Source of the DNA: an uncultured Rickettsiaceae bacterium
Lineage (GTDB): Bacteria > Pseudomonadota > Alphaproteobacteria > Rickettsiales > Rickettsiaceae
Direction: 5' to 3'
Length of the DNA stretch: 12,609 nucleotides
Assembly: GCA_905479885.1 (NCBI GenBank)
Contig: CAJQOE010000027.1
Location: forward strand, 1-12,609
Each line of letters opens with the position of its first letter. Within the stretch, counting starts at the first letter, position 1. The position numbers and the translations under genes are program-made. The notes below the pieces were generated by a model. It made no database searches. It was given only the letters and a program-made list of their open reading frames with translations, and had not been told where the DNA came from. This document shows, piece after piece, positions 7,622 to 12,609 of the stretch.

Positions 7622-8650
7622 TTATTCGTCAAACAACGATGTTTGTACATTATTATTTCTAATAGGAGCAGATAGCCCTAAGTGACGGAAGGCATTATCA
7701 GTAATTACCCTGCCTCTTGGCGTGCGTTGTAGTAGTCCTATTTGTATTAGGTATGGCTCTATTGCTTCTTCAATGGCATCACGTTGTTCAGAGAGAGCTG
7801 CGGCTATAGTTTCAACGCCCACCGGGCCACCATTGTAATTGTCGCATATGAATTTAAGGTAGCGATAATCATTGCTATCAAGGCCAGCATGGTCTACTTC
7901 TAGGCGGTTTAAGGCATTGTCTGCAATTTTTTCGTCAATTTCTGTTTTGTTGTCAACTGAGGCAAAATCACGTACTCGTTTCAGTAATCGCAACGCTATT
8001 CTAGGTGTGCCGCGGGAACGTTTTGCAATTTCTTCAGCTCCTTTCATGGTAATTTTAGTTCCAAGTAGGCCTACTGCTCTATTGATAACTTTGATTAATT
8101 CACCTGTTGTATAAAAATTTAAGCGTAATGGTATGCCAAATCTGTCTCTTAGTGGGTTACTAAGCAGTCCAAGCCTAGTTGTCGCACCAATTAAAGTAAA
8201 ACGTGGTAAGTCTATCCTTACGGATCGCGCAGCTGGGCCTTCACCAATGATAAGGTCAAGAGAAAAATCTTCCATTGCTGGGTATAATATTTCCTCAATA
8301 TTGGTATTAAGACGATGAATTTCATCGATAAATAATACATCATTTTCTTGTAAATTGGTTAAGATGGCAGCAAGGTCTGCAGCTTTGGATAGGGTGGGGC
8401 CGGAAGTGGCTTTAAAATTGACTCCCATTTCTCTAGAGACGATATGTGCTAGAGATGTTTTGCCCAAGCCCGGGGGGCCATAAAAAAGAGTATGATCTAG
8501 CGCTTCTTTACGGTTTTGTGCAGCTTTGATGAATACACTTAAGTTGGATTTGATATGTTCTTGGCCGACAAAGTCCTGCAAGAAATTTGGGCGTAATGAA
8601 AAATCTGCATCAGTTTCTAGTTGGTCGCTAGATAAAATTTCTGTAGTCAT
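7622..8650 (-). CDS. ruvB: Holliday junction branch-migration ATPase RuvB
   Basis: RuvB is the hexameric AAA+ motor that drives branch migration of Holliday junctions with RuvA, for RuvC to cleave. In the 342-residue version the Walker A GPPGLGKT is at 58-65, Walker B with DEIH at 109-112, sensor GATTRLG at 155-161, and RDRFG with the conserved arginines near 168-172. The C-terminal winged-helix signature GLLQRTPRGRV is present. SxRPxxLxxFVGQ at the N-terminus and most of the chain resemble Rickettsia RuvB strongly. In-frame ATGs exist at 8668, 8659 and 8650. I prefer 8650 (MTTEILSS) because it aligns with the rickettsial N-terminus and has GGAG 12 nt upstream; 8668 would overlap ruvA by 17 nt and lacks a ribosome site. 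The gene follows ruvA directly, in one operon. Confidence 0.95.
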   Translation of the reverse strand: MTTEILSSDQLETDADFSLRPNFLQDFVGQEHIKSNLSVFIKAAQNRKEALDHTLFYGPPGLGKTSLAHIVSREMGVNFKATSGPTLSKAADLAAILTNLQENDVLFIDEIHRLNTNIEEILYPAMEDFSLDLIIGEGPAARSVRIDLPRFTLIGATTRLGLLSNPLRDRFGIPLRLNFYTTGELIKVINRAVGLLGTKITMKGAEEIAKRSRGTPRIALRLLKRVRDFASVDNKTEIDEKIADNALNRLEVDHAGLDSNDYRYLKFICDNYNGGPVGVETIAAALSEQRDAIEEAIEPYLIQIGLLQRTPRGRVITDNAFRHLGLSAPIRNNNVQTSLFDE

Positions 8651-8651
8651 G

Positions 8652-9260
8652 TTATTCATTCGCTCCATTTTTTAGTGCCAACCTAATAAGGTCATTAATT
8701 GAAGAATCAGGTTCTGAGGATAAGACAGAATTGACGCGGTTTTGGGCATCAATTTTATTTATACCTAAACTTACTAGGGCTGAAATAGCATCGCTAGACA
8801 TGGTAGATTTGGGCGATAGCGCGGCGCGTGATGTAGAATTACCAATAACTATTCCGTTAGTAGCTATAAATTTATCTTTTAATTCGGTTATTATACGCTC
8901 AGCAAGTTTTTTGCCTACTCCAGAGACTGAATTAAAGGCAGTTTTGTCTTCTGCAGAAAGCGCTAGGGCGATCTCTTCTGGAGTTAGATGTGATAATATT
9001 GCGAGAGCCATTCTAGTGCCAACGCCCTTAACCGATTGTAAAATAGAAAAAGTAGATTTTTCTTCTAAATTATAGAATCCATATAAATGTATATGGTCTT
9101 CTCTTACGTGCGTTTCTATTAGTAGTTCGCTGTATTCTCCAATAGATAGTTTGCTGAGCGTTTTACCGGAGCAATAAACAAGGTAACCAACTCCATTTAC
9201 ATCAATAATAAAATGGTTGTCATAAATTGAGTCTATTTTTCCTTTGAGTTTGCCTATCAT
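8652..9260 (-). CDS. ruvA: Holliday junction DNA-binding protein RuvA
   Basis: RuvA binds four-way junctions as a tetramer and loads RuvB. The 202 residues show the family's three parts. The first is an OB-fold domain beginning MIGKLKGKI, with the acidic-pin residues in HVREDHIHLYGF (Glu54, Asp55). The second has two helix-hairpin-helix motifs, VKGVG (77-81) and VSGVGKKLAERII (112-124). The third, after a flexible Ser/Ala-rich linker (about 135-155), is a small C-terminal domain (DAISALVSLGINK...) that contacts RuvB. Length is normal. It is the first gene of a ruvA-ruvB unit, with ruvB starting one to two bases beyond its stop or overlapping it. RuvC is not in the window. Confidence 0.96.
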   Translation of the reverse strand: MIGKLKGKIDSIYDNHFIIDVNGVGYLVYCSGKTLSKLSIGEYSELLIETHVREDHIHLYGFYNLEEKSTFSILQSVKGVGTRMALAILSHLTPEEIALALSAEDKTAFNSVSGVGKKLAERIITELKDKFIATNGIVIGNSTSRAALSPKSTMSSDAISALVSLGINKIDAQNRVNSVLSSEPDSSINDLIRLALKNGANE

Positions 9261-9275
9261 AAGATAATATTATGG

Positions 9276-9305
9276 TTGTTGTACGTTTGATTTATACCAT
9301 ATAAT
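9276..9305 (+). promoter_or_regulatory. Putative promoter of the MHS transporter gene
   Basis: TTGTTG (9276-9281) and a perfect TATAAT (9300-9305) are separated by 18 nt, and the -10 ends 40 nt before the ATG at 9346. Its -10 box shares bases with the -10 of the opposite promoter for ruvA. Confidence 0.45.
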
Positions 9306-9328
9306 ATCAGCCGAAGGAAAATACGCAA
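9301..9328 (-). promoter_or_regulatory. Putative promoter of the ruvAB operon
   Basis: On the minus strand TTGCGT (9328-9323) is followed after 16 nt by TATTAT (9306-9301), which ends 40 nt before the ruvA ATG. I saw no SOS (LexA-type) box in this region. Confidence 0.4.
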
Positions 9329-9345
9329 TTAATTCTGGTAAAATC

Positions 9346-10605
9346 ATGAAGCTTAAAAAATATAGCCCTTATATCATAGCATTTTGTGCTACGATTATAC
9401 GCTATTATGACTACGCCATTTTTGGTCTGTCAGCTGCGATGATTTCCAAAAATTTTATGCCTGGCGCCGAAGATGGTGATCAGATGTTAGTGTTTTTTGC
9501 AATTTTCAGTATAGCAATGCTAGCTAGGCCTTTGGGGTCGATTATTTTTGGTAAAATTGGTGATAAAGTTAGCCGGGTTGCAAGTGTAAAAGTTGCTATG
9601 GTTTTAGCGGCTGTATCAACAAGCTTGATTGCAATTATTCCATCTTTTGAGTCTATTGGGTGGTTTGCAGTTATTTTACTCACTCTCTGCCGTATGTTAT
9701 TTTTAGTTAGTTTGGCGGGAGAGATAGATGCAATTAAAATTTACGTAGCAGAAAAAATTGGCAAAAAGAGACGGCATTTAGCTATAGGAATCGTTTCATT
9801 TTCTTCTCAGCTAGGTGTATTGTTGGCATCAGTAATGTATCATGTAGCTATTAGTTTTGAAGAAATACAGTGGTTATGGAAGATGAATTTTGCCCTTGGC
9901 GGGGTATTTGGCTTATTTGTTATAATGATGCGTGGCTTGTTGCAAGAGAGTGATTCTTTTTTGAAAAGTAAATCCAGAATAATAGATGGTGTTGATAGTA
10001 GTGTCTTTTCTATTATTGCTCATAACAAAATGAAATTTATGCTAGCTGTGCTAATTAATGGTATGCTTGGCGGAGGGTATCATTTTCTTATTATATTTTT
10101 AGGTACGTTTGCAGCGAATGTTGCAGATATTATATCTCCAGAACAAGCTGCTTATAGCAACATCAGGATTATCGCTTTATACGGAGCCGCTTGCGTATTA
10201 TCAGGTTATGTGTCTGATAGAATTCATATAACTAAGCAAACAGTAATTGCTCTTACCTGTAGTATTTCTTGTGTTCTAATTATGGAGTTTATGCTTAGTT
10301 TCGGGGTATTTGCAGGTTATTTGCACTATATGATAGCATTTATTGCACCTTTTTATGCTGTGCCATGTGCAATAAAGATGCAATCATTATTTGCAACTGG
10401 TGTAAGGATGAGAATGTTTAGCCTCTCGCATTCGCTTGGGAGTTTGATATTTTCATCTACAACACCGTTCATATGTATGTTGATTTGGCGCTGGACACAA
10501 TCTTTTGCTTTAGTGTTAACTTATTTTCTTGCCCAGCTTGTAGTATTGTTTTTTGCATTATTTGTTGTAGCGAGGAAGGATTATATCAATATGTTTGAAA
10601 CATAG
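9346..10605 (+). CDS. MFS transporter, metabolite:H+ symporter (MHS) family, ProP-like
   Basis: The 419-residue protein has about twelve hydrophobic segments. RYYDYAIFGLSAAMISKNFMP (residues 19-39) is the MHS first-helix signature (YDF-x-LYG-x-x-A in ProP and KgtP). AMLARPLGSIIFGKIGDKVSR (57-77) contains the family's RPLG and MFS motif A. MHS members import betaine, proline, dicarboxylates or similar metabolites with protons. Rickettsiae keep many ProP-like copies, which fits this genome type, but the substrate cannot be deduced. The long periplasmic and cytoplasmic loops look intact and no frameshift is seen. The ATG at 9346 follows GGTAAAATC; a better AAGGA at 9314-9318 is too far upstream and no in-frame start lies behind it. 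The gene is divergent from ruvA. Confidence 0.85.
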   Translation: MKLKKYSPYIIAFCATIIRYYDYAIFGLSAAMISKNFMPGAEDGDQMLVFFAIFSIAMLARPLGSIIFGKIGDKVSRVASVKVAMVLAAVSTSLIAIIPSFESIGWFAVILLTLCRMLFLVSLAGEIDAIKIYVAEKIGKKRRHLAIGIVSFSSQLGVLLASVMYHVAISFEEIQWLWKMNFALGGVFGLFVIMMRGLLQESDSFLKSKSRIIDGVDSSVFSIIAHNKMKFMLAVLINGMLGGGYHFLIIFLGTFAANVADIISPEQAAYSNIRIIALYGAACVLSGYVSDRIHITKQTVIALTCSISCVLIMEFMLSFGVFAGYLHYMIAFIAPFYAVPCAIKMQSLFATGVRMRMFSLSHSLGSLIFSSTTPFICMLIWRWTQSFALVLTYFLAQLVVLFFALFVVARKDYINMFET

Positions 10606-10649
10606 TAAATTTTCTGACAAAAAATTATATAAATTTAATATCAAAAATA

Positions 10650-10678
10650 TTGCCGACTATATGTTTTGCTGCTATCGT
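10650..10678 (+). promoter_or_regulatory. Putative promoter of atpH-atpA
   Basis: TTGCCG (10650-10655) is followed after 17 nt by TATCGT (10673-10678), 44 nt before the atpH start. The -10 is only moderate, and an alternative TTGTAA/TTAGAT pair at 10684-10712 lies too near the start to be preferred. Confidence 0.33.
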
Positions 10679-10722
10679 TTCTGTTGTAAAAATTATTTAG
10701 ACAATTTTAGATATAGTAAATA

Positions 10723-11274
10723 ATGTCGTTAGACCTTAAAATTGTAAAAAGTTATTCACAGGCACTACTTACTAGTGCCCAGATAATATCTAAGGAAGAT
10801 AAAGTGTTAGAGGAGGTAAATTTTTTTGCAGAACTTATGCAAGAAAATTTGATTATACGTAATGCGTTATGTTCTCCTGTTATTGAAAAGGAAGTAAAAG
10901 TAAGATTAGTAGAGCTGGTTGCGGATAAATATAAATTTGAATCTGTATCAAAGCAGTTTTTATATGTACTGATCAAAAATGCTCGATGCTTTTTATTACC
11001 TCAGATAGTAGATGCTTTGGCTAAGTTAATAGCAACTGCTAGAGGAATAAAATCTGCGGAAGTCTTCTCTGCCTTCAAGTTAAGTGCTAAAGATGTTGAA
11101 GTGGTTCAGAAAGTTATTGAAGCAGAGCTTGGACAGAAAGTGGAATTAGCAATGAGTGTAGACTCTGCGTTAATTGGAGGAGTCGTAATAAAGTACGATA
11201 GTAATCTTATAGATTGCTCTGTACGAGGAGCTTTAGATAGAATAGAGAAGTTGGCAACTAAGTCCACAATATGA
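10723..11274 (+). CDS. atpH: F1Fo ATP synthase subunit delta (AtpH)
   Basis: The delta subunit (OSCP in mitochondria) sits on top of F1 and ties it to the peripheral stalk. The 183 residues have the family's helical N-terminal domain beginning with 'YSQALLTSAQ' (counterpart of the usual YAxALxxxA). A mid-region SKQFLYVLIKNARCFLLPQIVDAL is the conserved 'FLxLLxxNxR' segment. The C-terminal signature ALIGGVVIKYDSNLIDCSVRGALDRI (about 149-174) ends in the usual D-x-S-V-R-G-x-L. It precedes atpA on the same strand by 61 nt, the conserved alphaproteobacterial atpH-atpA order. The start has no visible Shine-Dalgarno, a common state in this window. Confidence 0.94.
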   Translation: MSLDLKIVKSYSQALLTSAQIISKEDKVLEEVNFFAELMQENLIIRNALCSPVIEKEVKVRLVELVADKYKFESVSKQFLYVLIKNARCFLLPQIVDALAKLIATARGIKSAEVFSAFKLSAKDVEVVQKVIEAELGQKVELAMSVDSALIGGVVIKYDSNLIDCSVRGALDRIEKLATKSTI

Positions 11275-11335
11275 TCGGTTGTAGATGTAATTTGCATCTT
11301 AATTTAAGTGTTTTTTTAAAAATGAGTGTTAAAAA

Positions 11336-12609
11336 ATGAAATTGAATCCTGCAGAAATATCAGAGATTTTAGAGCGCGAAATTGGTAATATAGACCAACT
11401 TGGTGAGTTACAAGAAGTTGGTTATGTGATTACTGTTGGTGATGGTATTGCTAAGGTGTATGGCATAGATAATGTTCAGGCTGGCGAAATGGTTGAGTTT
11501 GACTCTGGCGTTAAAGGCATGGTGTTGAACTTAGAGACTGATATGGTCGGCGTTGTGATCATGGGTGATGATAGCACTGTGCGTCAAGGTGATAAGGTAA
11601 AAAGAACCGGCGAAATCTTACAAACTCCTGTAGGCATGCCAATGGTGGGTCGTGTTGTTGACGCGTTGGGGCGCGCGATTGATGGAAAAGGCGAGATAAT
11701 TACTAAAGAATATAGCCGCGTTGAAGTTAAAGCGCCTGGTATTATTGGTAGAAAATCTGTACATGAGCCTGTACAAACTGGTATTAAAGCAATTGATGCC
11801 CTGATCCCAATTGGCCGTGGACAGAGGGAGTTAATTATTGGTGACCGTCAGACAGGCAAAACAGCAATTGCTATTGATACTATTATCAACCAAAAGCCAG
11901 CACATTTGGCGGGTGATGAGTCTGAAAAAATCTATTGCGTCTATGTGGCAATTGGTCAAAAAAGATCTACAGTAGCACAGATTGTTAGGAAGCTTGAAGA
12001 GGCTGGGGCAATGGAATATACTACTGTGGTCGCAGCAACCGCTTCAGACCCAGCGCCTTTGCAATTTTTAGCCCCGTATACTGGCTGTTCTATTAGTGAG
12101 TATTTTAGGGATAATGGTAAGCATGCGTTGATTATTTATGATGATTTAACAAAGCACGCTGTGGCGTATCGTCAAATTTCTTTATTACTTAGACGTCCTC
12201 CAGGCCGTGAAGCTTATCCTGGTGATGTGTTTTATTTGCATTCTCGCTTGCTTGAGCGTGCGGCAAAATTATCAGATGATAAAGGTGGAGGGTCTTTAAC
12301 GGCACTACCAATCATTGAAACCCAAGCTGGTGATGTATCTGCTTATATTCCAACGAATGTTATTTCGATCACGGATGGCCAGATATTCCTCGAGACCAAT
12401 CTTTTCTACCAGGGCATTCGTCCGGCGGTGAATGTCGGTCTGTCGGTTTCGCGCGTTGGTTCTTCTGCGCAGATCAAGGCGATGAAACAGGTGGCCGGGT
12501 CAATCAAGGGTGAATTGGCGCAATATCGTGAAATGGCGGCTTTTGCTCAGTTCGGTTCCGATCTTGATGCGGCGACACAGCGTTTGCTCAATCGCGGTGC
12601 GCGGTTGAC
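11336..12609 (+). CDS. atpA: F1Fo ATP synthase subunit alpha (AtpA), 3' end outside the window; composite sequence
   Basis: AtpA forms the non-catalytic nucleotide-binding sites of the F1 hexamer. The frame is open from ATG 11336 to the window end, giving 424 of about 505-510 residues. EVGYVITVGDGIAKVYG (27-43) is the beta-barrel domain, GDRQTGKT (169-176) the P-loop, YVAIGQKRSTVAQI (203-216) and ALIIYDDLTKHAVAYRQISLLLRRPPGREAYPGDVFYLHSRLLERAA cover the Walker B and interface region, and SVSRVGS holds the arginine finger (Arg373). Residues 1 to about 342 have AT-ending codons and resemble rickettsial AtpA. From about 12,360 on, codons become GC-rich and the protein reads like a Rhodospirillales or Rhizobiales AtpA (IKGELAQYREMAAFAQFGSDLDAATQ...NRGARL). 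The frame is not disturbed, so the join falls inside the very conserved VISITDGQIFLE block. Whether this is chimeric assembly or recombination cannot be settled here. Confidence 0.95.
   Translation, partial: MKLNPAEISEILEREIGNIDQLGELQEVGYVITVGDGIAKVYGIDNVQAGEMVEFDSGVKGMVLNLETDMVGVVIMGDDSTVRQGDKVKRTGEILQTPVGMPMVGRVVDALGRAIDGKGEIITKEYSRVEVKAPGIIGRKSVHEPVQTGIKAIDALIPIGRGQRELIIGDRQTGKTAIAIDTIINQKPAHLAGDESEKIYCVYVAIGQKRSTVAQIVRKLEEAGAMEYTTVVAATASDPAPLQFLAPYTGCSISEYFRDNGKHALIIYDDLTKHAVAYRQISLLLRRPPGREAYPGDVFYLHSRLLERAAKLSDDKGGGSLTALPIIETQAGDVSAYIPTNVISITDGQIFLETNLFYQGIRPAVNVGLSVSRVGSSAQIKAMKQVAGSIKGELAQYREMAAFAQFGSDLDAATQRLLNRGARL
12362..12609 (+). other. Compositionally foreign tail of atpA
   Basis: Line-by-line counts give about 60%, 53% and 55% G+C for 12421-12480, 12481-12540 and 12541-12600, against about 42% for 12301-12360, which is already one of the richer stretches. 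Codons change from GGT/GCA/ATT/TTA types to CTG, CTC, GCG, CCG, TCG, CGC, ATC and GTC. The change is abrupt and continues to the last base. Confidence 0.8.

Noticed and set aside
11281..11320. Weak hairpin (AGATG/CATCT) followed by T7 between atpH and atpA
   Set aside because: A 5-bp stem separated from the T-run by about 14 nt is too weak for a terminator and would cut a conserved operon.
1..12609. tRNA genes, riboswitches or CRISPR arrays
   Set aside because: Reading the intergenic spaces on both strands by eye showed no cloverleaf, no regularly spaced repeats and no known riboswitch core.

Overview
The window is AT-rich (roughly one third G+C in most genes) and looks like a chromosomal segment of an alphaproteobacterium of the order Rickettsiales, probably Rickettsiaceae-like. 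I base this on how closely the RuvB, AtpH and N-terminal AtpA proteins resemble my memory of Rickettsia proteins, on the ProP-like MHS transporter, on the autotransporter tail, and on the many transporters and decayed insertion sequences. No search was run, so the genus is not assigned.

Layout. Positions 1-141 hold the last 47 codons of an outer-membrane autotransporter barrel, followed by a strong intrinsic terminator (191-229). Positions 230-1229 contain no intact gene. They are an insertion-sequence graveyard: an IS30-family transposase remnant (498-839, minus), directly abutted by an IS6-like remnant (838-1072, minus), and a 14-bp inverted repeat resembling IS6-family ends (1159-1217). 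Next come three minus-strand genes read right to left: a YcaD-like MFS permease (3840-5072), then mnmA (2665-3750), which has its own good promoter, and an APC amino-acid permease (1230-2642) 22 nt behind mnmA. A ZntB-type metal transporter (5191-6174, plus) diverges from the YcaD-like gene. It is followed by a Bcr/CflA-type MFS gene broken by a one-base frameshift in an A5 run (6340-7532). The ruvA-ruvB operon lies on the minus strand (7622-9260) and diverges from an MHS-family (ProP-like) transporter (9346-10605), with overlapping back-to-back promoters. The window ends with atpH (10723-11274) and a 3'-truncated atpA (11336-12609).

The genes cover tRNA wobble-uridine thiolation (MnmA), Holliday-junction branch migration (RuvAB), ATP synthase F1 subunits (AtpH, AtpA), and import or export of amino acids, osmolytes or metabolites, metal ions and drugs by five transporters. 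Such a transporter load fits a host-dependent cell that takes up metabolites.

The most notable anomaly is inside atpA. Near position 12,360 codon use switches abruptly from AT-rich, Rickettsiales-like to GC-rich (about 53-60% G+C), while the reading frame and conserved protein sequence stay intact. The last ~250 bp look as if they come from a different alphaproteobacterium, either by assembly chimerism in a conserved block or by real intragenic recombination. I see no clear novel defence or biosynthetic system in this window.
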